A stretch of 32,500 nt of DNA from Prorocentrum cordatum. Its lineage: Eukaryota > Sar > Dinophyceae > Prorocentrales > Prorocentraceae. The stretch spans positions 241,383 to 273,882 of the forward strand of contig CAUYUJ010014610.1 in the NCBI GenBank assembly GCA_963575745.1, written 5' to 3'. Shown here one piece after another: positions 21,594-31,700 of this stretch (positions within the stretch are counted from its first letter, which is position 1; each line of letters begins with the position of its first letter). The notes below the pieces were generated by a model. The model was not told where the DNA came from, did not search any database, and saw only the letters and a list, made by a program, of their open reading frames with translations. A program made the position numbers and the translations under genes.

Positions 21594-24500
21594 GATCCTT
21601 CGCTTCTTGGACGCTACCGCTCGCCTTCGTGCGAGCACCACTGCACAGCCACTCCGCATAACAACACGTCGGCGCCACCGCCGACTGCAGCTGCCCCTTC
21701 GGGAACGGCGCATGGCAGCACCAGCCTGAAGACACCGCCAAGATGGGATCCGGGGACGGCGTCTTCGTACCCTTTTCGCAAGTGGGTACAAGATGTGATG
21801 TTGTGGTCTATGGTCACAGACCTCCCGAACAATCAGCAGGCGCCGGCGGTCGTGCTACAGCAGACGGGCACGGTCCGCGACATCCTTCGGGCCATGGGCC
21901 CCAACGTCTTGGCCAGCGGGGGCCCTGTCGACATGATGGACGGCCGCGGCCCTGTCGTGCAGACGGGTCTCACGATTTTGCTATATGCGATGTCTCAGAA
22001 GTTCTTGCCGCTTGGCTACGAGCAGAACGTGCAGGCAGCACAGGCGCATCTTGGCTTTCAGCGCATGAGCGGCGAGACGATCGACGCCGCGCTGTGCCGC
22101 TACGCCGCGGCCCGGTTCACGGCGAACGAGGAGGCCAACTCGAACCTTGGACCGACAGGCACAGCATGCCATTTGTTACGGACTTTCCACGTGTCTCCAC
22201 AGATGTGGACGCTGCTGTTGCAGCCGTTCGGCGGCAACATGCCGACACAGGAACAGGAGCTCATCCAGATGGAAGAACACCTCCGCCGCCAGGGCCACTT
22301 GCTTGAGGGCGTGATGAACCAGTCGCCCCAGCAGGGCGCTCACTTCGCGGACGGAGGCCTGGGGAGCTTCTTCGTCGAGCCAGGGGGCGGTGCCCCGTCC
22401 GTTCAAGGAGCCGCGGCCTCGGGCGGATACTTTCCGTGTTCCGCTGCGGCCGCTCCAGCCACGGCCGCGTCGGGCACCGGTTGGCCGGAAACGCACCCAG
22501 GCATGGAATGCGAGGCGCGCGGCATGTACGTATATGACGAAGACGACGACGGCTCGTCGAGCGCCACCTCAGAGGAAGGGCAGCCACCAGACCACGAACA
22601 GCAGGACTACAGCAACCAGATGGGCAACGAACTCCACCAAGCCTATGTGCTTGCGCGCCGTAAATGGAGGCACTTCACGGGCAAGCACACGAGGGCCGCG
22701 CGACGCCCTGCCCGCAAGGGTTCAGGCAAGAGCCGGTCTTGGGACAAGCAGCCTGGAAAGGGCAAGTCCGGCAAAGGCCTTGGTTTCGGCAAGCATGGGG
22801 GCATCTACCACAGCTCTGCTGGCTCCAGCTCGGCCTACTTCGGCGGCAAGACGAGAGGCCGAGGCAAGAAAAACCCCGCCGGCAGGGACGGCAAAGTCCT
22901 GAGATGCCACCAGTGTGACTCTGACGAGCATTTGGTGGCGCACTGCCCGAAGCGCCCGCAGGGCGGCAAGGGCTTCCACTACGCGGGCGGCGCCGCGCCG
23001 GCCGCGCCCCAGGCAGACCAGACGCAGCAGATCCAGAGGACGATGTCTACTGGCGTGGTGGAAGGCTGCGCGGCGCGCCAGTTCATGGGTGCCTGCGGCT
23101 ACCGCCAGCCCGTGGCGGCCACGAGCCTGGGCATGTTCTTCACGCAGGCCCAGCACATGGTCGTGAATAGCCAGATGCAGCAATCCTCGCCCTCGCGGGG
23201 ACTTGTTGGAACGCCGGCCGCACTTGCTGGCCAGCAGCAGCCGCTCCAGCTGCAGGACAAGGCCGCCGCCGACGCCGAGCCCCCGCGCGAACGCGTGCGC
23301 GGCCGCGTCAAGAAGTACAACGACAAGGAGCGCTGGGGCATCATTGTCCCGAGCGACGGCGGCAAGGATATCTTCATCCACGCGTCGAATGTCACGGGCC
23401 CTTCGCTCTCCGCCTGCGCGGAGGTGACCTACGAGGTTGACTGGGACGACAGGCGTGGGAGGCTGCAGGCCGTAGCTTGCAGGCTGGATCATGGAAGAGC
23501 GGCCCATTCCGACGGCGAGGATCCCTGGGTCCACGGAGATCCCTGGGGAGGCTCGGCGGCGGCCGCGCCGCAGCCGCAGCCGCCAGGATGCCTAGCGATG
23601 GTCGAGAACATCGCGGCTGCTCCTGGCAGCCCTGCTACGGCTGGATTGGCCCCAGCCTTCGAGCCTGGAGCTCAGTGGCCAGCTGGATCGGCACCAGCGC
23701 CAAGCGGAATGTCTGGATCGGCTCCAGCATTCACCCCATGTTTGGCTCAACGTCAGAATCTGTCATCCATCATTCACAATCTGTCACCCATCACTCCTCC
23801 TCAACCTTCCCCTCAGGCACCCGTGCATCCCCGTGTCCCAGAGGCTCTGCATCCGGGGCCTGTGGAGGCCTTCTCTGCCGGATCGGAGCCGGCAGAGGGC
23901 GCGAAGAGGAGTGCGATGGCACCTGGCGGCGAGACACCTGGCGGCAAGACACCTGGCGGCGAGACATTGGCACAGAGAGGCGAAACCGGATTGGAGCCGG
24001 CACCAGGCACCCTTGCATCCCGTTCTGATACACACCAGGCTGCCGCCTATTCCGCCTCCCAGGTGACGGCCGGATCGGTACCGGCGTCAGAATCCACATC
24101 GTATCTAGGCCATGGCATCGCGATTATGGATGGATTGTCACCATCACCATCTAGGCCACTTCTTGCTCAAGGGACGGCTGGATTGGCACCAGCGTCGAGG
24201 CCACTCGTGGGCCACGGCTTCGCAGGATTGGCCCCTGCGGCGCCTGCAGGATCGGCGCCTGCATCTCTAGCCTCGGTGGCTCAATCGTGGCAGCGCCCTG
24301 GATCGGTACCAGGGCCGCTGGTTGACCATCAGTCTGGATTGGCCCCAGTTGGTGTAGGATTAGGCCAACCTGGATTGGTACCAGGTGTAGGTGTCTTTCA
24401 GCTTGGATTGGTACCAGGTGTAGGTGCTTTTCAGCTTGGATTGGTGCCAGGTGTAGGTGTAGCTCAGCCTGGATTGGCACCAGGTCTGTCGTTAGCTGGT

Positions 24501-24686
24501 TCTCCAGCTCCTGGTGCGGGGTTCGCGCCGCAGCCACAACAACAGCATGATCAACCCCAACGGCGACGAACTAACCGTGGCCATGACGATCAGGAGGACC
24601 GCACGCAGCAAATGCACGCAATCAGCAGCATCCTACGACCACGGACACCTCAACTTCACTACCCCTGGGGCCCACGAATGGTTTAA
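21594..24686 (+). CDS. gag: Retrotransposon Gag with CCHC zinc knuckle and cold-shock-like domain
   Basis: Gag packages the element RNA in cytoplasmic particles. Frame 3 is open from 21594 and the family-like text WDPGTASSYPFRKWVQDVM lies before the first in-frame ATG (21795), so the true start is upstream or spliced. Numbering from that ATG, residues 1-165 look like the helical capsid part (FLPLGYEQNVQAAQAHLGFQ). A basic Gly/Lys region around 295-360 precedes the zinc knuckle CHQCDSDEHLVAHC (371-384, CX2CX4HX4C). Residues about 500-567 resemble a cold-shock domain: GRVKKYNDKERWGIIV and DIFIHASNV fit RNP1 and RNP2. The rest (about 600-960) is Pro/Ala/Gly-rich with repeats. A TAA ends it; the protease begins in the same frame 6 nt later. 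Confidence 0.8.
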   Translation, partial: DPSLLGRYRSPSCEHHCTATPHNNTSAPPPTAAAPSGTAHGSTSLKTPPRWDPGTASSYPFRKWVQDVMLWSMVTDLPNNQQAPAVVLQQTGTVRDILRAMGPNVLASGGPVDMMDGRGPVVQTGLTILLYAMSQKFLPLGYEQNVQAAQAHLGFQRMSGETIDAALCRYAAARFTANEEANSNLGPTGTACHLLRTFHVSPQMWTLLLQPFGGNMPTQEQELIQMEEHLRRQGHLLEGVMNQSPQQGAHFADGGLGSFFVEPGGGAPSVQGAAASGGYFPCSAAAAPATAASGTGWPETHPGMECEARGMYVYDEDDDGSSSATSEEGQPPDHEQQDYSNQMGNELHQAYVLARRKWRHFTGKHTRAARRPARKGSGKSRSWDKQPGKGKSGKGLGFGKHGGIYHSSAGSSSAYFGGKTRGRGKKNPAGRDGKVLRCHQCDSDEHLVAHCPKRPQGGKGFHYAGGAAPAAPQADQTQQIQRTMSTGVVEGCAARQFMGACGYRQPVAATSLGMFFTQAQHMVVNSQMQQSSPSRGLVGTPAALAGQQQPLQLQDKAAADAEPPRERVRGRVKKYNDKERWGIIVPSDGGKDIFIHASNVTGPSLSACAEVTYEVDWDDRRGRLQAVACRLDHGRAAHSDGEDPWVHGDPWGGSAAAAPQPQPPGCLAMVENIAAAPGSPATAGLAPAFEPGAQWPAGSAPAPSGMSGSAPAFTPCLAQRQNLSSIIHNLSPITPPQPSPQAPVHPRVPEALHPGPVEAFSAGSEPAEGAKRSAMAPGGETPGGKTPGGETLAQRGETGLEPAPGTLASRSDTHQAAAYSASQVTAGSVPASESTSYLGHGIAIMDGLSPSPSRPLLAQGTAGLAPASRPLVGHGFAGLAPAAPAGSAPASLASVAQSWQRPGSVPGPLVDHQSGLAPVGVGLGQPGLVPGVGVFQLGLVPGVGAFQLGLVPGVGVAQPGLAPGLSLAGSPAPGAGFAPQPQQQHDQPQRRRTNRGHDDQEDRTQQMHAISSILRPRTPQLHYPWGPRMV
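24371..24490 (+). repeat. 33-bp repeats in the Gag C-terminus
   Basis: Three 33-bp units encode GLVPGVGVFQL, GLVPGVGAFQL and GLVPGVGVAQP, then a partial GLAPGLSLAG. Looser copies of GGATTGGYNCCAG words extend back to about 23640. Upstream, 15-bp units encode PGGET, PGGKT and PGGET (about 23929-23970). The region is a repetitive, probably disordered tail. Confidence 0.85.
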
Positions 24687-24692
24687 CTTGAC

Positions 24693-25923
24693 ATGAGCAT
24701 GAACGGCGGTGGTGGCGAGGCTGAGCATTGGCACTCGAGGGCCCGCCTGAAGGGGCCGGACCGCGAGGGCCTCCTCATCGACCCAGGCGCGCGCGACAAT
24801 CTGACTGGGAGACGCTTGGGTCCACCGCGTCCAGGCCATTCTCAAGAAACACAACATGGACGTCGATGAGATGAACATGGAGCGTTCCCTGACCGCGGAA
24901 GGGGTCGGAGCCGGATCCCAGGACTGCAACGCGAAGGCTCTCGTGCCGATGATCTTGGAGACCGGCGACACTGGCACGTACCAGAGCCCTGTCATCCCCA
25001 ACTCCGACGTTCCAGCACTATTGGGAATGAAAACATTGGAACAAAGACGAGCACTCATCGACATCTCCGGGCAGAAACTCTATTTCTTGGGATCTGGTGA
25101 CTACGAGATCAAGCTGCCCCCAGGCAGCCTTACCCTCAACTTGGAGAACACCGAAAGCGGACACCTTCTTTTGCCAATCACGGAGTTGGACTCGATCTCT
25201 AAGCCCCCATCGAAGAGCACAGAGCACATACAGCGGCAGCAGCAGTCGACGAGTCAGTTCCCCGCTGTGCAGGGGGAACAAATGACGATTTCACCGACGA
25301 CACCTTGCACTGGCATCTCGGCCGCCCCTGCGTGCTCAGGCAATGCTGTTGGAGGTCCGCCCAGGGCCGAAGGCAGGGCCAGCGTCCCACCAGGCGCGAG
25401 CAAGCAGGTTCTATTTGACGACGCCCGCGACTTCCCGACTCCGTGCATGCAGAGGCCCACCGGCAATGCTGAGCCGGCCGTCGTTCGGCGTGGAGCTGGC
25501 GGATTCTCTCGAGGCAATGCTGCCGAAAGCCCGCGCAGGACCGGAGGCAGGGCCGAGGCCCCACCAGGCAGCCGAGACCCGTTGCGAGCAGGACATCGAC
25601 ACTACGAAGGGCACGCCACGACCGAGCAGACGAAGGGCCTCCAGAATTCGACATCGAATCCAAATTTGCATTTGCATTCATCTGTATCAGAATCTGATTT
25701 GGTTTATCTTAACGACGACGAGAACGGCATTCGTCAGAGTGCCCTGCGCGACGAAAGCCTGCGCGCCCACAACGTGCAGATGCGCAGGAACTACAGTCAC
25801 GATCATCTCAGATACCAGCTCATGGACATCCGCAGCCAGGAGCCTGACTTGCTCTGGATGCGGCTCACGGGGTGCAAAACACCACGTGGAGACCGACACG
25901 ACGAACGACAGAGCCGATCGTAG
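24693..25923 (+). CDS. Retrotransposon aspartic protease region (frameshifted)
   Basis: This domain would cut the Gag-Pol polyprotein. The frame from ATG 24693 carries GLLIDPGARDNLTG; its Asp (24780-24782) is in the position of the D-S/T-G-A catalytic motif, written DPGA as I recall for dinoflagellate copia elements. After this a one-base change near the GGGAGA at about 24800 moves the sense to the frame of WVHRVQAILKKHNMDVDEM. The C-terminal half of the fold follows: VPALLGMKTLEQRRALIDIS and SGHLLLPI. From 25320 to 25600 there is a Pro/Gly/Ala linker with an in-frame duplicated block (GNAVGGPPRAEGRA and GNAAESPRRTGGRAEAPPGS, 174 bp apart). A TAG at 25921-25923 closes the frame, which stays open on its other side. 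Confidence 0.65.
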
Positions 25924-25944
25924 CTGACACTGATCAACACGCAA

Positions 25945-27723
25945 TTGGATCAGGGACGGCACGTCTTGATCGAGGGCAACGTGCGAGACTATGCATGGGA
26001 TCTGCCCGGCATTGCGGCGATGGGGTCCGACAAACGACTCCACCACTCCCAGCATTTATGGTGTAACTACGGCGTGGTGGATCCGGACACCAACGCACTT
26101 ATTCATCGGAACACGTTGGTATTGTCATCGTTTCCCTTGCCAGACCAGTCGGTATGTAAGTGCAGCTCACCGCCTCCATCGTCGACGGCTGGACGGACTC
26201 GCAATTCGAAAGACATCGTGATGTTCATCGGATTCATCGTGGCCTTTGTTCGGACCCTTCTTCCGAGCTTCCGGGCCGCCTTTGGGCGCCCTTGGTTATC
26301 TCGCAGCAAGGAACAAGGAGACGTACCAGAGTCGAAAACACGAGTTACGGCCACGATCGACGTGTCCGACTTCAAGGACGATTGCTTGGATCAGATTCGG
26401 GAGGCTTTCCCGACGGACGCCCGCGAGCGACAGAAGGAACAGTGGGACATGAAGAAGAAGCTCGCGGCGGAGAAGGGCATCAAGGCAGTGAGGACTCGCA
26501 AGCCTCGTCCAGAGGCAGAGCAGCACTTCGACGACTGCGGCGAGGATTTCGGCAGCATCACCGTTGACGGCAAGGACTACTGGAACGTGGAGGGGGTATC
26601 CGATTACCATTTGCAGTATCTTGATTGGGCCCTTGTCGACCAGGAGGAGCAAGACATCGCGGACACGGTGGGCCCGACGTGGTGGCTCTTTGGGAACTCG
26701 TGTTTCCACACTCGGGCCCCAGACGCAGCTCATTTTTCCTCCTTCGACGCCATGCACATGGACTTCCACACGCAACAAAACGACAATGAACACGTGGACA
26801 TCATGGAGATCCTGGGCGGCGAGGGTCGCACTACTCAGCGTTTAGTTCGCCGCAGGTTTCGGCGCGGTTTTCGTGCAGGGGCGAACTTAGATTTTGCGAT
26901 GAAAAGCGACTTGCTGAACGACGACGACGCGGCGGCCACGTGGCGCTACATCCGCGAGGCGAAGCCCTTAGTGATCGTTATGGCGCCGCCGCGGAAGATC
27001 AGTCAGGAGCTCGGCCGGCTATGTGGAGATGTTGCTGTCCATCAGTTTCGATCGCAACGACATTTCATTCTAGAGCATCCTCTTGGCACTTGCCTTAACA
27101 GGATGTTCCCATGGCCGGATGTGCTGGCTCATCCTGCCGTGGTGCGTTGTTCGATACATCGGTGCATGACTGGGCTACGGGATCCACGACCTCCACATTA
27201 CTTGCTCCAGAAGCCGACCGAGTTCGTAGCCAGCGACGAGCGGCTGATCTGGAGACTACGGCAACTACAATGCAGCGGAGACCACGAGCACGTCACTACT
27301 ACAGGTGGCTTTCCATGTCGCTCCCAGATCTGGACGTGGAAGCTGGCTTCCACCATCGCCGCAGGCATCGCCGACGTGATCAGGGACACCTACGTCTACA
27401 CCGTTACGCGTCACTACCCTACATCGTCTGGCGGCTCGTCTGGGAGCACGCCGGGCGTCGCTGGCTCTGGTGTTCCAGCCAAGGACAGTTGCAAGGCATG
27501 CGGGATGAATGTGAGCATGCTGGACCCGCGGCACACTCGTGTCCCGGGTGTTTGCCGATGGGCTGACGTAGCCCCCTGGGGTACTGAGTGCCCAGGCTGC
27601 ATGGCCGGTCGACCTCGCCACCACGAGCCCCATCTTCTAGACGGGCGTTGCCGGCGGAGTCAAGCTCCAGAGCGCCGCGGCAACCCGCGATTGGGAGCAC
27701 ATCATCGTGATGGTCGTGTCTGA
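25945..27723 (+). CDS. Methyltransferase-like module of Pol with a Cys-rich tail
   Basis: A 592-codon frame continues the protease frame after one TAG. From about 26806 the order resembles a cytosine-C5 methyltransferase-type Rossmann fold: EILGGEGRTTQRLVRR as a cofactor-binding loop, AKPLVIVMAPPR (26968-26994) where the family has PPC, HFILEHPLGT (about 27061-27090) where ENP/ENV is expected, and IWTWKLASTIAAGIADV. The catalytic Cys position reads Arg and the residues after PP look shortened, so this copy is probably inactive. A hydrophobic stretch FIGFIVAFVRTLLP (about 26227-26268) precedes it. The end has paired Cys (CKACG, ECPGC) followed by a basic segment that my family memory places between methyltransferase and integrase. 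A TGA ends it. Whether the module ever methylates DNA is unknown. Confidence 0.55.
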   Translation: MDQGRHVLIEGNVRDYAWDLPGIAAMGSDKRLHHSQHLWCNYGVVDPDTNALIHRNTLVLSSFPLPDQSVCKCSSPPPSSTAGRTRNSKDIVMFIGFIVAFVRTLLPSFRAAFGRPWLSRSKEQGDVPESKTRVTATIDVSDFKDDCLDQIREAFPTDARERQKEQWDMKKKLAAEKGIKAVRTRKPRPEAEQHFDDCGEDFGSITVDGKDYWNVEGVSDYHLQYLDWALVDQEEQDIADTVGPTWWLFGNSCFHTRAPDAAHFSSFDAMHMDFHTQQNDNEHVDIMEILGGEGRTTQRLVRRRFRRGFRAGANLDFAMKSDLLNDDDAAATWRYIREAKPLVIVMAPPRKISQELGRLCGDVAVHQFRSQRHFILEHPLGTCLNRMFPWPDVLAHPAVVRCSIHRCMTGLRDPRPPHYLLQKPTEFVASDERLIWRLRQLQCSGDHEHVTTTGGFPCRSQIWTWKLASTIAAGIADVIRDTYVYTVTRHYPTSSGGSSGSTPGVAGSGVPAKDSCKACGMNVSMLDPRHTRVPGVCRWADVAPWGTECPGCMAGRPRHHEPHLLDGRCRRSQAPERRGNPRLGAHHRDGRV

Positions 27724-27747
27724 GCCAGCGAAGACCCCACCTCTACG

Positions 27748-28702
27748 ATGAAGGCCACACCGAACTTAGGAGCTGAGGAGGAGGCAGATCAGGCTGCAGA
27801 AGAAGAGCACCGCCGCTCAACGGCTGCGCAGGAGGCTCCCGCCGAAGGCGGTCCTGAGCCTTCGGCGGCTGACGACGCCGCCAGTGCCCCTGCACCTGTT
27901 CCCTCTGCAGTTTCTCGGGCCCCGAGGGTCCAGAAGGCTGAGATCGGAACTCAGGCCGACAATCTGCCCGACGAGTGGTCTCAGTGGGACCTCGGGCGCG
28001 CCTTGCCCCTGCTGCTGAGCAAGTCTCCTGGTGTGGTCCGCCGTGCGCTGCGGAAAATCCACATCAGGCTGGCACTGTCCTGCTCGGCGTCTTCGTGACC
28101 TTCTGATTGTTGCTGGTGCGCCATCGCATGTCATCGACCAGGTCCAGGGCATCGTAGATACGTGTAGGATCTGGCGTAGCTGGCAGGACGTCGCTCCCAG
28201 GTCGATAGGTAGCGCCTCTATTTGCGCACATTTCAACGAAGAGATCCAATTCGACCTCATGTTCTGGGAGGCTTCGATTGTGTGCCACCTCCTGGACAAG
28301 TGCGTGCGCTTCGCTGCAGGAGGACTGATTCCCAACAGGGAGACAGCGACGATCCTGGAGGCTATCACGAACCTCTGGTTCCGGATCTTCGGAGTACCTC
28401 TGAGGATCACGTTTGACCATGAAGGAGCACTCGATTCAGACGAGGGCCGAGCCTGGGCGCCCCGATGGGGAACGAACCTCGCGTTCAAGCCCAAGGCGGC
28501 CCACGCTCAGATGGTCGAGAGGCACAACGCATTACTCAGGGACCAGCTCCACCTGATCAAGGACCAGCTCATTCAAGATGGGACCCCAGTCCCTAATGAG
28601 TGCATCTTGGCGGAGGCACTTTTGGCCAAGAACGTTCTGACCAACATCCGGGGCGTGTCGCCGTGCCAGGCCGTGTTCGGTAGACAAATGAAACTCTGCT
28701 GA
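27748..28702 (+). CDS. Retrotransposon integrase (frameshifted, zinc site altered)
   Basis: Integrase inserts the cDNA copy into the genome. After an acidic linker, the N-terminal zinc-binding part starts in frame 1 (ALRKIHIR, His at 28060) and the sense moves to frame 2 at about 28065 (WHCPARRLRDLLIVAGAP, His at 28073). The Cys pair reads CRIW (28163-28174): the second Cys is Trp. The core has Asp in QFDLMFW (28253-28255), Asp in TFDHEGAL (28415-28417) and Glu in MVERHNALLRD (28517-28519), giving D-x53-D-x33-E, close to the usual spacing. The frame stops after GRQMKLC at 28700, but the C-terminal part continues in frame 1 from about 28696 (LLNFEPASATELEDD), so a second one-base change is needed. 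It would join the polymerase frame. Confidence 0.8.
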
Positions 28703-31700
28703 ACTTCGAGCCGGCGAGTGCTACCGAGCTGGAGGACGACAGCGAGGGCACTGCCGGCGTTAGCCGACACATTGCACGCCTTCGACATGCAGCTGTTAGT
28801 ACCATCGCGCAGGCGACGGCAGCGGACAATATCAGCCGGAGCTTGCAGTCCAAGACCCGCGAGGCCGGCGAGAAGCTGGACTTGAAGGTCGGCGATTGCA
28901 TCGATTTCTTCAGGGACCCGCCAAACAAAGATACTTCAGGATGGCGTGGCCCGTGCGTGGTGACCGACCTCACCGGCATCCCTGAGGGCCAAATCGCTTT
29001 CAAGCGGCATGGCCGCCATATGACGGCACGAATCCAAGCCTTGCGCAAGGCTCTCGTGTTGTGGTGTGCCTTCTTTCTCCCACATTACGCTGAGGCATTC
29101 AGCAGCCCGTTCGAGGCCTTGTCCGGCTTCGTGGAGTCCCTGGATCCTGGAGTTGTCGCTCTGGGTTTCTTGGTGGACGTCAGAACGGAGACGTGGAAGA
29201 TGACGACAGCGACGAGGCGATTCCCAGCGATCGCGCGTGCAGCATTCAGTGTAGCTTCACACTTGTTCGGGTTGACCTCTTGCTGCGCAGTGCGTCTTGC
29301 CAGAGGGGTTAAGCATCTTACGCCGATTCCTTTAGGAGGGCCTTCCATCATTTACTGGTGGGCCACAGGGCGTCGAGGTGAACCTCATTGGCTACAGCAT
29401 CCTTCGTCTAGGCAGCCGGATATCACTCAGGAGTTGGGGAATGATTGGGTTAGGCAAATCATCGTTCAGTTCATTATGGGCGCAGATCATGATTATTCGT
29501 CTTTAGATCAGGTGAAGCAGCATGCCATGATGGATAAACCGAACATTGATCATCAGGAGGGTCATCATCAGGAGGAGCACGAGCCTAACATCATCATCGA
29601 CATGTTCCCCCTTCCGGCGCCTCCAGCACAGCACGATGTTCCCCTCGCGCCTCCTCTTGGACATTCTACGCCATCGCCGACGCCGAATCCGGAGTCTATG
29701 GGCTCAAGTGCACCAGAGACGCCTCGTGGACAGGTCCGGCAACGCTCCGAGGGCAGCTCTGGCAACCCATCGCCGATGCAGGCCGCTAGGCAGCAGAATG
29801 CGGTGCCGTTTGCCCGGCCGGAAATCCGCACAGACGTTGACGATGACGACGACATCTCTTCTGAGGAGTTCGGGGAAGTTGCCGAGAATTTCGTGGTGGA
29901 CTACGCTACCCTGCCATTGGACAAGAGCGACGAGTACCTGGACATGGTTGCTTCGATGGCGTCTCCTCCAGATGCGACGTACTTCGCGCCATCAGGCATT
30001 GGAGAGCACGTGCCGTGCAGCGACGAGGAGCGGAACCAGGCGCTCCTTGAGGTCGACGGCGTCTTCCTGGACCACTTCATGGACAGCCTCGGGGTAAGCA
30101 GCATTCCGGTCGGCCACGTGGCAGCGTGGATGGTTTCTGGAGCTGGAAAACCACAGGCAGTCATTGAACGTGTGCTGCCGTTGCCGTCTCCGGCGGAGTT
30201 GCAGGAGCATCGCCCCGAGGTGAACGCAGCAATGTTGAACGAGCTCGAGGAGCGGATCAAGCTGTGTGACATGAGGCGGCGCCTCAGGAAAGGTGCCAAC
30301 AACATCGCGGACATGCGGCGGGTGGTCAAGTGGAAGATCATCGACAAGGCGCGTGCCGTACGAGCACGGCTCACGGGCCGGGGCTTCAAGGACAGGCTCA
30401 AGGACGTGATGGACACGTACTCGGGGACGGCCTCGCGTTGGGGACAGCGAGCCCTGACCGCAGTGGGAGCCATTCACGGCCACCAACTGTGGATGCTGGA
30501 CGTTCCCAAAGCGTTTCTCCGGGGCCTCATTTTCAAAGAGCTCAGCGACAAGACGGGGGTGCCGGAACTGGACATGCAGTTGGAGTTGCCTCCAGGCACG
30601 GTGGCTCTGCTGAGGCAGATTCCTGGTTTCGAGTCCTTCGATCCGGTGTTGGAGGTACTGGAGCCAGACAAGCCCGTCATGGGCTCCACTGTGGCCCCAC
30701 GCGCCTTCAGCCTCAAGCTGGACGAGGTGTTGCGGGAGGCCGGCCTGCGGCCTACCCAGGCGCAGCCCCTGCTGTACGTGAAGCACGAGACGGACCAGAA
30801 CACGAAGGAGAAAGCACTGGTGCAGGCTGTATCCGCCCACGTCGACGATCTCAAGGGCTGCGACAGCACAGACGGCAAGCATCGCAAGATCTTGCTTCAG
30901 GTGCTGGAGTCGGCGTTTGGGCCGATCAAGGACAGGAGGTACGGCATCTTCGAGTGCTGTGGCGTTGTGCACACGCAGAACCCGCGCAACCTCCACGACA
31001 CCGAATTCAGCCAGGACCACTACTTGCCCCAGTTGCGCCCGATAGTGCACCCGGCGCTGGGGGCACTCAAGGAGGACGAGCAGGTGCCCCAGGCCATCCA
31101 CCAGCAGTTCATGAGCTTGCGCGGAGGCGTGGCCTGGGTGACGATGTGCCGCGCCGATGGGTTAGTCTTCGTGGGATACCTGCAGAGGTGCAGCGACGCC
31201 AACACGGCGCCTCGTTGCCGCGACGTGCACGACCTCAATAAGCTCTTGAAGTGGCTCAAGAAGCAGAAGAGCTGCATCAAGTACCACGGGATCAGGGGCA
31301 AGCCAGTATTGAGGATTCCCGGGGATAGTGCCTTCAAGGCTGCTGATCCCGACTGTCTGGCTCTCCGGGGCCTGCTCGCAGGCCTGGGTGGCAGTTCGGA
31401 CGACAGCTTCCTGGCGATCGACTTTTGGTCGCGAAAGCAGACGCGGGTTTGCGGGGGCACGTTCGCGGCAGAGATGCACAATCTCAGCGAGGCCGCCGAG
31501 GAGGGCATGCTTCTGGCGGGCTTCTTCCAGGAGGTCTTCCACGGAACCGCGTCCGCGGCCGAGTTGACCCGCCGGTTGGAGGCGTGCGAGCTCGACATCA
31601 AGATCTTCTTGTACGTGGATGCCATGTCGGTGTTTGCAGCGATCGCGAACGAGAGCACGAAGTGTCCAACGGAGCAGCAGATGCTCTACGAGATCAAGGC

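Noticed and set aside
30330-31241. 303-codon frame 3 reading on the + strand
   Set aside because: It lies across the reverse transcriptase frame and encodes Gly/Arg/Ala-rich text with no motif.
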